Origin: Micromonospora parva
GTDB taxonomy: Bacteria > Actinomycetota > Actinomycetes > Mycobacteriales > Micromonosporaceae
Length of the DNA stretch: 64,000 bases
Assembly: GCF_000718515.1 (NCBI RefSeq)
Contig: NZ_JNZS01000008.1
Location: forward strand, 124,001 to 188,000
Direction of reading: 5' to 3'
The notes beneath the pieces were generated by a model, which was given only the letters and a program-made list of their open reading frames with translations, did not search any database and was not told the DNA's origin. Numbering within the stretch: position 1 is the first letter of the stretch; every line of letters begins with the position of its first letter. This document shows positions 42,640 through 51,069 of this stretch, in pieces. The translations under genes and the position numbers were made by a program.

Positions 42640-43491
42640 GTGGCAATCACGATTCCCGACATCAGCCTGAACGACGGCACCACCATTCCTCAGCTCGGCT
42701 TCGGGGTGTTCCAGATCGAGCCGAAGGACACCGTCGCGGCGGTGAGCACCGCGTTGGAGATCGGCTACCGCCACATCGACACCGCCGAGATGTACGGCAA
42801 CGAGGCCGAGGTCGGCGAGGCGGTACGGATGTCCGGCCTGGACCGGGGCGCGGTCTACGTGACCAGCAAGCTGAACAACGGCTTCCACCGCCCCGACGAC
42901 GCCCGCAGGGCGTTCGACTCGACGCTGGCGGCGCTGAAGATGGACTACATCGACCTGTTCCTGATCCACTGGCCGCTGCCGACGCTGTACGACGGCGACT
43001 ACGTGTCGACCTGGAAGGTGTTGGAGGAGGTCCAGCGCGACGGTCGGGCCCGCTCGATCGGCGTGTCGAACTTCCAGGTGCCGCACCTGCAGCGACTGGC
43101 CGACGAGGCGAGCGTCGTGCCGGCGGTCAACCAGATCGAGGCGCACCCGTACTTCACCAACGACGAGGTCCGCGCCTACGGCCGGGAGCACAACATTCTC
43201 ACCGAGGCGTGGTCGCCCATCGCGCAGGGCAACGTGCTCGGCGACCCGACGGTTGTCGACATCGCCGAGCAGCTCGGCCGGACCCCGGCGCAGGTGGTGC
43301 TCCGCTGGCATGTGCAGCGCGGCGACATCATCTTCCCGAAGTCGACCACCCCGAAGCGGATCGAGGAGAACACCCGGATCTTCGACTTCGAGCTGGACGA
43401 CGTGGCGATGGAGCGGATCACCGAGCTGAACAAGGGCGAGGCCGGTCGGCAGGGCCCGAACCCGGACACCTTCGCCTACCTGCCCAACTGA
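42640..43491 (+). CDS. Aldo/keto reductase (2,5-diketo-gluconate reductase-like, AKR5)
   Basis: 283 residues. IPQLGFGVFQI, IGYRHIDTAEMYGNE (Asp, Tyr), TSKLNNG (Lys), LFLIHWPLP (His), RSIGVSNFQ and FPKSTTPKRIEEN are canonical. GTG 42640 follows AAGGAG at 42629-42634. It ends next to a copy of the dispersed palindrome. Substrate is probably a small sugar ketone or aldehyde, not determinable here. Confidence 0.95.
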   Translation: MAITIPDISLNDGTTIPQLGFGVFQIEPKDTVAAVSTALEIGYRHIDTAEMYGNEAEVGEAVRMSGLDRGAVYVTSKLNNGFHRPDDARRAFDSTLAALKMDYIDLFLIHWPLPTLYDGDYVSTWKVLEEVQRDGRARSIGVSNFQVPHLQRLADEASVVPAVNQIEAHPYFTNDEVRAYGREHNILTEAWSPIAQGNVLGDPTVVDIAEQLGRTPAQVVLRWHVQRGDIIFPKSTTPKRIEENTRIFDFELDDVAMERITELNKGEAGRQGPNPDTFAYLPN

Positions 43492-43525
43492 GCCGAGCCC
43501 GCCACCGGCGGGCAGGTCTCCAACG

Positions 43526-43571
43526 AGCGTGATGCCTCAGAGTCGTCGTAATGACCCTGAGGCATCACGCT
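43526..43571. repeat. Dispersed palindromic element, copy 2
   Basis: AGCGTGATGCCTCAG (43526-43540) pairs perfectly with CTGAGGCATCACGCT (43557-43571) around a 16-base loop. It lies between the convergent aldo/keto reductase gene and the XRE remnant, 34 bp past the first stop and 12 bp before the second. Related to copies at 1-43 and 58433-58480; likely a bidirectional terminator. Confidence 0.8.
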
Positions 43572-43583
43572 GTCGCCGGCAGG

Positions 43584-44237
43584 TCAGGAACAGACGCGCT
43601 GCGCAATCCGGTGAAACGCCGCCTGGGTCGGCGAGCCGGGCTCGGGTACGTAGACGATCAGTCGCTGGTCGGTCTCCTGCACGTGCAGCACCCGGCACTC
43701 GAACTCCAACGGCCCCAGCCCGGGGTGCGGCACCCGCTTCACGACGGGGCGACGTTCGGCCACGTCGTGCTCGGCCCAGAGCTGGGCGAACCGGGGTGAC
43801 GTGCCGAGCAGTTCGGTCACCAGCTCACGGATCGCCGGGTCGGCCGGGTAGCGGCCGTACGCGGCCCGCAGATCCGCGACCGTACCGCGGACGAACCGGA
43901 GAATCTCGGCGTCATTCCAGTGGCCGCTGGTCACCGGCTGCCGGTACGTCCAGCGGATCATGTTGCGGTCCGCGTCGGGCACTGTCGAGAGATCCCCGAC
44001 GAAGTACGTGGCCAGACGGTTACAGGCCAGCACGTGGTACGCGGCGTCGACGAGGTACGCCGGGGTCTCGGTCATCGCGTCGAGCAGGTGCCGTAGGCCC
44101 GACGGCACCGCCCGGCTCGGCCCACGGGTCGGCGGCGGGTTCTCCCCGGCAACCCGGAACAGGTACTCCCGCTCGTCCCGGCTCAACAGCAGCGCCCGGG
44201 CCAGCGACGCGAGCACCTGCCGGGACGGATGCGGCCC
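43584..44237 (-). pseudogene. XRE/MmyB-type regulator remnant, 5' end lost
   Basis: The frame encodes the C-terminal two thirds of a MmyB-like helix-turn-helix regulator: GPHPSRQVLASLARALLLSR, then the ligand domain AYLVDAAYHVLACNRLATYF, RNMIRWTYRQPV and the ending PTQAAFHRIAQRVC. Normal members have about 70 further residues with the DNA-binding HTH ending in a YYTRLEQ-type motif immediately before GPHPSRQVL. Here that part is replaced by unrelated sequence, which on the other strand is the tail of an SDR gene. The frame stays open upstream by chance. DNA binding should be lost. Confidence 0.85.
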
Positions 44238-44390
44238 ACCGACCTGAACGGCAACAGCGGCTTCCGCACGGCAGAACAGGGCGCCGAGGTGAGCGTGCAC
44301 CTGGCGACCCTGCCAGCCGACGGGCCGAGCGGGCTGCTGTGGGGCTTCCAGATGAACGCCGGCGGTGGGTACGGCGTGCTGCAGTGGTGA
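44238..44390 (+). pseudogene. 3' remnant of a short-chain dehydrogenase gene
   Basis: Reading from 44238 gives 50 residues, TDLNGNSGFRTAEQGAEVSV then HLATLPADGPSGLLWGFQ and an ending GVLQW. This is the last fifth of a classical SDR, the region after the PG(x)2TDLNGH motif. The catalytic and cofactor domains are absent. The fragment abuts the truncated XRE regulator at 44237/44238 and lies 82 bp upstream of the aldo/keto reductase at 44472. Confidence 0.85.
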
Positions 44391-44471
44391 CTGAGCGCTT
44401 GACCTGGAGTGCGCTCCAGCCGGCAGTGTGACTCGTGCGCCCACCGGTAGGGCGCACGAGAGGAGACCCCC

Positions 44472-45458
44472 ATGCGGTACCGCACGATCGGCGCCGACCC
44501 GGCGACCCGGCGCGAGGTCAGCGTGCTCAGCCTCGGCGCGATGCTCTTCGGCAGCGCCACCGACGAGGCCACCTCGTACGCGATCCTGGACCGGTACGTC
44601 GAGGCCGGCGGCACGTTCATCGACACGTCGGACAACTACGCGTTCTGGGTGGACGGCGGCCAGGGCGGGCAGAGTGAGGAGTTGCTCGGCAGGTGGCGGC
44701 GCAGCCGGGGCGTCGGCACCGAGATCGTCATCGCCACCAAGCTGGGTGCCCGACCGCTGGCCCCGGGGACCAGCTACCTGGACAACGCCGAGGGCCTGTC
44801 CGCCAAGATGATCCGCGAGTCCGCGGAGCGCAGCCGGGAACGGCTCGGGGTGGAGCGGCTGGACCTGCTCTACGCACACATCGAGGACCGGACCGTGCCG
44901 CTCCAGGAGACCGTGGAGGGCTTCGCCGAGCTGGTCGCCGAGGGCACTGTGGGTCTGCTGGGCGCCAGCAACCACCGGGCCTGGCGGGTGGAACGGGCCC
45001 GCGCGTTGGCCGCCGCCGCCGGCCTGCCGGGGTACGAGGTGCTCCAGTACCACCGCAGTTACCTGCCGAACCGCACCGACGTGATCAGCGAACTGGACCC
45101 GGACGGCGAGCCGGGCGGCGTCAGCGGTGACCTGCTCAGCTACCTGCGTGCCGAACCCGAGCTGACCCTGGTGGCGTACTCGCCGCTGCTCAAGGGGGCG
45201 TTCACCCGGGCGGACAAGCCGCTCAGCTCGGCGTACGACCTGCCGAGCGCGCCCCGGCGACTGGCCGCGCTGCGGGAGGTGGCAGGGCAGAGCGGCGCGA
45301 CGGTCAACCAGGTGGTGCTCGCCTGGTTGCTGGGCGGCGAGCTGCCGTCCATCCCGCTGGTGGGCGCCTCGTCGGTGGCGCAACTGGAGGAGAGCCTGGC
45401 GGCTGTCGACCTGGAGCTGACCGCCGAGCAACGACACCGCCTCGACACCACCTGGTGA
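44472..45458 (+). CDS. Aldo/keto reductase (YajO/Tas-like, AKR11-13)
   Basis: 328 residues. VLSLGAMLFGS, GGTFIDTSDNYAFW (Asp, Tyr), IATKLGARP (Lys), LDLLYAHIEDR (His), LLGASNHRAWRVERA and LVGASSVAQLEESLAAV mark the family. ATG 44472 follows GAGGAGA. Probably once cotranscribed with the upstream SDR now reduced to a remnant, so its original promoter may be gone. Confidence 0.93.
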   Translation: MRYRTIGADPATRREVSVLSLGAMLFGSATDEATSYAILDRYVEAGGTFIDTSDNYAFWVDGGQGGQSEELLGRWRRSRGVGTEIVIATKLGARPLAPGTSYLDNAEGLSAKMIRESAERSRERLGVERLDLLYAHIEDRTVPLQETVEGFAELVAEGTVGLLGASNHRAWRVERARALAAAAGLPGYEVLQYHRSYLPNRTDVISELDPDGEPGGVSGDLLSYLRAEPELTLVAYSPLLKGAFTRADKPLSSAYDLPSAPRRLAALREVAGQSGATVNQVVLAWLLGGELPSIPLVGASSVAQLEESLAAVDLELTAEQRHRLDTTW

Positions 45459-45483
45459 CCTGTCACCGGCCGCCCCGCCGACC

Positions 45484-45999
45484 TCAGCTCACTGTCGGTG
45501 GGGCGGTCAGGTCGAGTTGCCAGTCGTTGGCCCGCATCATCCGCCCCGGCGGATATTCGAAACCGGTCTCGCCGAGCAGCGTGAAACCCGCCTTGCGACA
45601 CACCGCGTTCGACGCGGGATTGTCCACCGAGGGGTAGGCGTGCGCGTAGCGCCGGTCCCGTCGGGCGCGAACGACGTCCACCACCGCACGCACCGCCGTC
45701 GTGGCCAGCCCCATCCCCCGGTACGCGGGCAGCACCGCCCAACCCAGCTCGTACACCGGGTGGTCGCGCCACTCCCGACCCCAGTAGCCGACGCTGCCCG
45801 CCCGCGCCCCGTCCGGCAGCACCAGCGTGAACATGCAGCCCTGCCCGGTGTCGGCGAAGTGCACGTACCGGTCGTGGCGGGCGAGCACCTGCTCGTCGGT
45901 CTCCGGGCCGCCGGTGTGCTTGCGGGTGTCCGGTGAGTTGAGCTGCCGCAGCAGGTAGAGGTCGTCCTCGTGCCACGGTTCGATGCGTACCTGGGCCAT
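45484..45999 (-). CDS. GNAT N-acetyltransferase (RimJ/RimL-like)
   Basis: 171 residues. Acetyl-CoA binding block AYRGMGLATTAVRAVVDVVR, then YPSVDNPASNAVCRKAGFTL and a C-terminal GETGFEYPPGRMMRANDW. ATG 45999. Divergent from the FMN reductase operon across a region containing a 29-bp palindrome. Acceptor unknown. Confidence 0.92.
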   Translation of the reverse strand: MAQVRIEPWHEDDLYLLRQLNSPDTRKHTGGPETDEQVLARHDRYVHFADTGQGCMFTLVLPDGARAGSVGYWGREWRDHPVYELGWAVLPAYRGMGLATTAVRAVVDVVRARRDRRYAHAYPSVDNPASNAVCRKAGFTLLGETGFEYPPGRMMRANDWQLDLTAPPTVS

Positions 46000-46061
46000 C
46001 CCGTTTCCCCCGTTCGTCGACCCCAGTCAAGCCGATCCCACCGACACTCCGCCCCGAAACC

Positions 46062-46090
46062 GCGCCCGCTAGATCAGATCTAGCGGGCGC
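46062..46090. promoter_or_regulatory. 29-bp perfect palindrome between divergent promoters
   Basis: GCGCCCGCTAGATC (46062-46075) and GATCTAGCGGGCGC (46077-46090) form a perfect 14-bp dyad with a single central A. It lies 63 bp upstream of the GNAT gene and 41 bp upstream of the FMN reductase operon. The size and place suit a TetR- or MarR-type operator controlling both sides; no such regulator is adjacent except the AraC gene at the end of the operon. Confidence 0.6.
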
Positions 46091-46130
46091 CCGCTGTCAC
46101 CTCGCGCCTTCAGAATGGAAGGGGGTGGCC

Positions 46131-46685
46131 ATGACGCCGCTACGGATCGCCGTGATCGTCGGCAGCACGCGGGAGGGGCGGGTCGGCGACCGGCTCGCCA
46201 CCTGGTTCGTCGAGCAGGCCGGGCGGCACGACGACCTGGCGGTGACGGTCGTTGACCTGACCGGGTACGACTTCCCGGCCACCTACCCCGCCGAGCCGAC
46301 CGCGCCGATCCGGGCGTTCGTTCGCGAGGTGGGCCGGGCGGACGCGTTCGTCGTGGTCACCCCCGAGTACAACCACAGCTTCCCGGCACCCTTGAAACAA
46401 GCCATCGACTACGCGTACGACGAGTGGCAGGCCAAACCGGTCGGCTTCGTGTCGTACGGCTGTCGGTCCACCGGCGGGCACGCCGTCGACCAGCTCCGCA
46501 CCGTCTTCACCGCACTGCACGCGATGACGGTGCGCGACGTCGTCGGGATCGACCTGCTCGCCGGCGAACCGACCGCCCGGTGCACCGACGAACTGCGCCG
46601 CGACGTCGACGCCCTGCTCGACCAGCTGCGCTGGTGGGGCCTGGCGCTGCGCGACGGCCGGGCGGCTCGGCCCTACGTCTCCTGA
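46131..46685 (+). CDS. NADPH-dependent FMN reductase (flavodoxin-like)
   Basis: 184 residues. IAVIVGSTREGRVGDRLATW is the FMN phosphate loop, and VVVTPEYNHSFPAPLKQAID is the family signature, with SYGCRSTGGHAVDQLR later. ATG 46131 follows GGAAGGGGG; a GTG two codons upstream is possible. First gene of an apparent operon with the DrrAB-like exporter, suggesting response to a quinone or redox-active toxin. Confidence 0.93.
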   Translation: MTPLRIAVIVGSTREGRVGDRLATWFVEQAGRHDDLAVTVVDLTGYDFPATYPAEPTAPIRAFVREVGRADAFVVVTPEYNHSFPAPLKQAIDYAYDEWQAKPVGFVSYGCRSTGGHAVDQLRTVFTALHAMTVRDVVGIDLLAGEPTARCTDELRRDVDALLDQLRWWGLALRDGRAARPYVS

Positions 46686-46712
46686 ACACGTCCGCCACGA
46701 AAGGTAGAAATC

Positions 46713-47726
46713 ATGAGTAGACGCACCACCGGCCTGGCCATCGAGGCCGAAGGGCTCACCCGCTCGTTCGGGGACACCCGGGCGCTGGCCGGCATCGACC
46801 TGCAGGTGCCCGCCGGCACCGTCTACGGCCTGCTCGGCCCGAACGGCGCGGGCAAGACCACAGCCGTCCGGGTGCTCGCCACGTTGCTGCGACCCGACGG
46901 CGGTTCGGCCCGGGTCTTCGGGCACGACGTGGTAACCGAGGCCGACAAGGTCCGTTCCCGGGTCAGCCTCACCGGCCAGTACGCCTCCGTCGACGAGGAC
47001 CTCACCGGTACGGAGAACCTGGTGCTCCTGGCCCGCCTGCTCGGCCTGCGCAAGCCGGCCGCCCGGGACCGCGCGGCAGCGCTGCTCGCCGCGTTCGGGC
47101 TGACCGAGGCGAGCGACCGTCAGGTGAAGAAGTACTCGGGTGGGATGCGGCGGCGCATCGACATCGCCGCGAGCATCCTGAACACCCCGGATCTGCTCTT
47201 CCTCGACGAACCGACCACCGGCCTCGACCCGCGAAGCCGCAACCAGGTGTGGGAGATCGTCCGAGCGGTGGTGTCGCACGGGACGACCGTGCTGCTGACC
47301 ACCCAGTACCTCGACGAGGCCGACCAGCTCGCCGGCCGGATCGCGGTGGTCGACCACGGCCGGGTGATCGCGGAGGGCACCCCGGGTGAGTTGAAGTCGT
47401 CGATCGGCTCGGGCACCGTCCACCTGCGACTGCGCGACCCGGGGCAGCGCCCCGACGCGGAGCGGGTGCTCCGCGAGGCACTCGGTGTGCCGGTGCAGCT
47501 CGCCGCCGATCCGGTGGCGTTGACCGCCCGCGTCGGTGAGGCCGGCACCGACCTCGACGCCAGCGCCCAGGCCGCCCGCGTGCTCAGCGACCTGGCCCGC
47601 GCCGGCATCGTGGTCGACAACTTCTCCCTCGGCCAGCCGAGCCTGGACGAGGTCTTCCTGGCCCTGACCGACCACCCCGCCGTGCCGACCGACGAGCGCG
47701 ACGACGAGCTGGAGGCAGCCCGATGA
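46713..47726 (+). CDS. Daunorubicin-resistance-type ABC ATPase (DrrA-like)
   Basis: 337 residues. Walker [13 protein letters not shown], signature [15 protein letters not shown], Walker [18 protein letters not shown]-loop-like [12 protein letters not shown] (Gln in place of His, as in DrrA), and the C-terminal DrrA domain with [20 protein letters not shown] 46713; the stop overlaps the permease start (ATGA). Energises drug export with 47723..48586. Confidence 0.95.
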   Translation: MSRRTTGLAIEAEGLTRSFGDTRALAGIDLQVPAGTVYGLLGPNGAGKTTAVRVLATLLRPDGGSARVFGHDVVTEADKVRSRVSLTGQYASVDEDLTGTENLVLLARLLGLRKPAARDRAAALLAAFGLTEASDRQVKKYSGGMRRRIDIAASILNTPDLLFLDEPTTGLDPRSRNQVWEIVRAVVSHGTTVLLTTQYLDEADQLAGRIAVVDHGRVIAEGTPGELKSSIGSGTVHLRLRDPGQRPDAERVLREALGVPVQLAADPVALTARVGEAGTDLDASAQAARVLSDLARAGIVVDNFSLGQPSLDEVFLALTDHPAVPTDERDDELEAAR

Positions 47727-48586
47727 GCGACACCAAGACCACCACCACCACCACCGAACGGGCGCCGGCCGTCTACGTTCCGTCCGCCGAGGCGCTGGCG
47801 ACAGTCCTCGCGCCCGGTGCCCGACCTCCCCGGCCGAGCGCGCTGGGCGCGTCGATCACCTTCGGCTGGCGGGCCATGCTGAAGATCAAGCACGTGCCGG
47901 AGCAGCTCTTCGACGTGACCGCGTTCCCGATCATCATGGTGCTGATGTTCACGTACCTGTTCGGTGGCGCCCTGGCCGGCAGCCCGCGTGACTACCTGCA
48001 GTTCTTCCTGCCCGGCATCATGGTGACCAGCGTCGTCATGATCACCATGTACACCGGTGTCGGCCTCAACACCGACATCGAGAAGGGCATCTTCGACAGG
48101 TTCCGGACGCTGCCCGTCTGGCGCCCGGCCGCCCTGGTCGGCATGATCTTCGGCGACGTGCTGCGCTATATCCTCGCCGCACTGGTGATCCTGGGCCTCG
48201 GGCTGGTGCTCGGCTTCCGGCCCGAGGGCGGGGCGCTCGGTGTCGCCGCCGGCATCGGACTGCTGGTGATCTTCTCGTTCGCGTTCTCCTGGGTGTGGAC
48301 GTTCTTCGGGCTGATCCTGCGCAGTGAGAAGTCGGTGATGGGGGTCAGCATGATGGTGCTGTTCCCGCTGACGTTCCTGAGCAACGTCTTCGTCGAGCCG
48401 AGCACCATGCCCGGCTGGCTCCAGGCGTTCGTGAAGGTCAACCCGGTGACGCAGCTGGTGGCCGCGATCCGGGGCGCGATGAGCGGCGAGTCGGACCCGT
48501 CGGCAACGATGTGGCTGCTGCTGTGGAGCGCCGGCTTCGTCCTCGTCTTCGGCACCCTGACCATGTACAAGTACAACCGCCGCTGA
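47723..48586 (+). CDS. ABC-2 permease (DrrB-like)
   Basis: 287 residues, six membrane helices after a 55-residue Thr-rich N-terminus ([11 protein letters not shown]). The conserved [30 protein letters not shown] is broken here as [13 protein letters not shown] and [11 protein letters not shown] blocks; [20 protein letters not shown] is the ABC-2 signature. Coupled to the ATPase. Hairpin terminator follows at 48593. Confidence 0.95.
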   Translation: MSDTKTTTTTTERAPAVYVPSAEALATVLAPGARPPRPSALGASITFGWRAMLKIKHVPEQLFDVTAFPIIMVLMFTYLFGGALAGSPRDYLQFFLPGIMVTSVVMITMYTGVGLNTDIEKGIFDRFRTLPVWRPAALVGMIFGDVLRYILAALVILGLGLVLGFRPEGGALGVAAGIGLLVIFSFAFSWVWTFFGLILRSEKSVMGVSMMVLFPLTFLSNVFVEPSTMPGWLQAFVKVNPVTQLVAAIRGAMSGESDPSATMWLLLWSAGFVLVFGTLTMYKYNRR

Positions 48587-48592
48587 CAGTGC

Positions 48593-48626
48593 GACGGACG
48601 CCGCCACAGCCGTGGCGGCGTCCGTC
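48593..48626. terminator. Hairpin after the drrAB-like operon
   Basis: GACGGACGCCGCCAC (48593-48607) pairs perfectly with GTGGCGGCGTCCGTC (48612-48626), four-base loop, between the permease and the convergent AraC gene. Confidence 0.8.
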
Positions 48627-48650
48627 CGTCGTTGGCGCGTCGGTCTGCGG

Positions 48651-49574
48651 TCAGACGACCGCTGGCACCTCGCTTCGGCTGGTGCCGCGCAGGCGGGTGG
48701 CGTCCTGGCTGGGCGGCGCGCCGAACTGGCGACGGTATTCGCGACTGAACTGCGACGGGCTCTCGTAGCCGACCCGGATGCCGACCCCGGTGATGTCGTT
48801 GGGGTGGGTGGCGAGCAGGAGCCGGGCCTCCTGCAACCGGATCTGCTTCTGGAACTGGATCGGGCTCATCGCGGTCACCGCCTGGAAGTTGCGATAGAAC
48901 GCTGAAACGCTCATCCCGGACAGCCTGGCCAGCTCCTCCACCCGGAACGCCTGCGCGTAGTGGTCGCGGATCCACCGCACCGCCCGGGCGATGTGACTGA
49001 GACTGCTGTCGGCCAGGCCCAGCTGCCGCACTGCGGCACCCTGCTCCCCGCTGAGCAACAACCAGAGAATCTCCCGTTTGATCAGGGGTGCGAGCACCGT
49101 GACGTCCCGGGGCCGGTCCAGCAGTCGAAGCAGTCGGACCACCGCGTCGCCGAGCTCGTCGGGAGCGTCGCTGACCACCATCCCGGAGGGCGTTCCGCCG
49201 GACAGGGGTGGGAGGTCGCCCGGTGCCGCCTGCAGCAGCAACTCGGCGACCGTGGCCGGATGCAGCACCAGCCCGAACCCCAGCGCTGGCGAGTCGGCGC
49301 TGGCCTGGGTGAACCGGCCGGTGACCGGCAGATCCACCGACGCGACAAGGTACTGGCCGGCCCGGTACTCGTACACACGGTCACCCAGCGCCATGTGTTT
49401 GGCGCCTTGAGCGATGAGCGCCAGCACGGTGCCCGACATCGACGTGGTTGGTCCGGTCTGCTGGTCGACCTTCGAGATCAGCACCCCGTCGATGGGGGTG
49501 CGCATGTCCGGGTGGGCGTGGCGGGCCAGCAACGTCCGCAGCTCGTCGAGGTACACGGCCCGATTGAAGCACAT
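48651..49574 (-). CDS. AraC-family regulator with AraC_N domain
   Basis: 307 residues. Residues about 20-160 form the AraC_N cupin-like domain (DGVLISKVDQQTGPTTSMSG, ALIAQGAKHMALGDRVYEY), and about 200-300 the paired HTHs (RVEELARLSGMSVSAFYRNF, ITGVGIRVGYESPSQFSREY). ATG 49574. It is divergent from the ABM monooxygenase and esterase genes, its probable targets; relatives control alcohol or aldehyde detoxification. Confidence 0.93.
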   Translation of the reverse strand: MCFNRAVYLDELRTLLARHAHPDMRTPIDGVLISKVDQQTGPTTSMSGTVLALIAQGAKHMALGDRVYEYRAGQYLVASVDLPVTGRFTQASADSPALGFGLVLHPATVAELLLQAAPGDLPPLSGGTPSGMVVSDAPDELGDAVVRLLRLLDRPRDVTVLAPLIKREILWLLLSGEQGAAVRQLGLADSSLSHIARAVRWIRDHYAQAFRVEELARLSGMSVSAFYRNFQAVTAMSPIQFQKQIRLQEARLLLATHPNDITGVGIRVGYESPSQFSREYRRQFGAPPSQDATRLRGTSRSEVPAVV

Positions 49575-49713
49575 GACCGATGCTCGTCACAACGAGAGAA
49601 TCAGGCAAGAACCCAAGAGCATCTGTCTAACGTTTCCGCTGGTGGCAATGCTCTTATTGAAGTGTCAGTTTTCCGAGATCGCAGCAAGAGCTAGACGATT
49701 AGGAGTCACTTCG

Positions 49714-50019
49714 ATGACTGCCCACCACGGGTTCCAGGCCACCATGAGCGCTCAGCCGGGAAAGGCGGACGAGCTGATCGAACTGTTGCTCGACGCGCCG
49801 TCCCTGCCCCACCCCGACTGCGTCGTCTTCCTCGTGGCCCGCTCGGCCACCGACCGTGACGTCGTCCACGTGATCGAGGGCTGGACCAGCGCCGAGGCGC
49901 ACAGCGCGTTCTTCGCCGGGGAGCAGGCGCAGGCCCTGGTCGCGAAGCTTCAGCCGCTGCTGGCCGGCGACTCGACGTACACCGACGCGGTGCCCGTCGG
50001 CGGCAAGGCGACCTTCTGA
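49714..50019 (+). CDS. Antibiotic biosynthesis monooxygenase (ABM) domain protein
   Basis: 101 residues, one ferredoxin-like ABM domain: FQATMSAQPGKADELIELLL, VVFLVARSATDRDVVHVIEG, EAHSAFFAGEQAQALVAKL. Members oxidise quinols or degrade haem without cofactor, others only bind. ATG 49714 follows AGGAG at eight bases. The esterase gene follows 50 bp later. Confidence 0.9.
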   Translation: MTAHHGFQATMSAQPGKADELIELLLDAPSLPHPDCVVFLVARSATDRDVVHVIEGWTSAEAHSAFFAGEQAQALVAKLQPLLAGDSTYTDAVPVGGKATF

Positions 50020-50069
50020 GCCGGCGACAGCACCCCCTCACCCGACCCGCACCAGCGAAAGGATCCACG

Positions 50070-51038
50070 ATGAACCTCCCCCGCGCGGGCATCGACCCCG
50101 AGTTGCTCGTACCCCTGACTGAGCTGCCGCCCATGCCGCCCCTCGGCCCCGAGGTGATCGAACAGCTTCGCCACTTCCCCCAACCGTCGATCGATATCCA
50201 CCTGGAAGGCCGCGCGGTCTCCCGGCGCGAGGTCACAGTTTCCGCCGGTGACGGAACGCCGATCCCGCTGTCCATCCTCAGCCCCACCGATCGTGCCGCC
50301 GGCGCACCCTGCGTCTACTGGATCCACGGCGGCGGGATGATGTGGGGCGACCGCTTCTCGAACATCGACATTCCGCTGGAATGGCTCGACCGGTTCGGTG
50401 CCGTCGTGGTCTCGGTGGAATACCGGCTGGCCCCGGAAGCAACCGGCACGACCCTGGTCGACGACTGCTACCGCGGTCTGCTCTGGGTGGCCGAGAACGC
50501 CGCGGATCTCGGCATCGACCCCGCCCGCATCGTCGTGGCCGGCGCCAGCGCCGGAGGTGGCCTTGCCGCAGGGGTCACACTGATGGCTCGCGACCGCAAC
50601 ACCCCGACCATCGCCGCCCAACTGCTGTCGTGCCCCATGCTCGACCACCGCAACGACACCACCTCCAGTCACCAGTACAGCGGGCTGGACGGCGTGTGGA
50701 CCCGGGAGATGAACGAGTTCGGGTGGCGCAGCGTCCTCGGCGAGCACCCCGACCAGAACGTCTCCGCGTACGTCTCACCCGCACTGGCGGACGACCTGTC
50801 CGGTCTGCCGACCACGTACATCGACGCCGGGACCGCCGAGGTGTTCCGCGACGAGGACGTCACCTACGCCACCCGGATCTGGGCCGCCGGCGGCCAGGCC
50901 GAACTGCACCTGTGGGCTGGCGGCTTCCACGGATTTTCGGCGCTGTTCCCGCATGTTCGCGTCTCCGACGCGGCACGGCGCACCCAGGCCGACTGGCTCG
51001 CCCGGGTCCTGGAACCCGGCCCCGATCTCAAGGACTGA
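50070..51038 (+). CDS. Alpha/beta hydrolase (HSL family esterase)
   Basis: 322 residues. Oxyanion motif WIHGGGMMWGD (about 84-94), nucleophile Ser160 in VAGASAGGGLAAG, then likely Asp in TYIDAGTAEVFRDE and His in AGGFHGFSAL. This is a type IV (hormone-sensitive-lipase) carboxylesterase. ATG 50070 after AAAGGA. In an apparent operon with the ABM gene under the divergent AraC regulator. Confidence 0.95.
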   Translation: MNLPRAGIDPELLVPLTELPPMPPLGPEVIEQLRHFPQPSIDIHLEGRAVSRREVTVSAGDGTPIPLSILSPTDRAAGAPCVYWIHGGGMMWGDRFSNIDIPLEWLDRFGAVVVSVEYRLAPEATGTTLVDDCYRGLLWVAENAADLGIDPARIVVAGASAGGGLAAGVTLMARDRNTPTIAAQLLSCPMLDHRNDTTSSHQYSGLDGVWTREMNEFGWRSVLGEHPDQNVSAYVSPALADDLSGLPTTYIDAGTAEVFRDEDVTYATRIWAAGGQAELHLWAGGFHGFSALFPHVRVSDAARRTQADWLARVLEPGPDLKD

Positions 51039-51069
51039 GCTGAGCCAACGGCCCGCCCCGACCGTGGGT

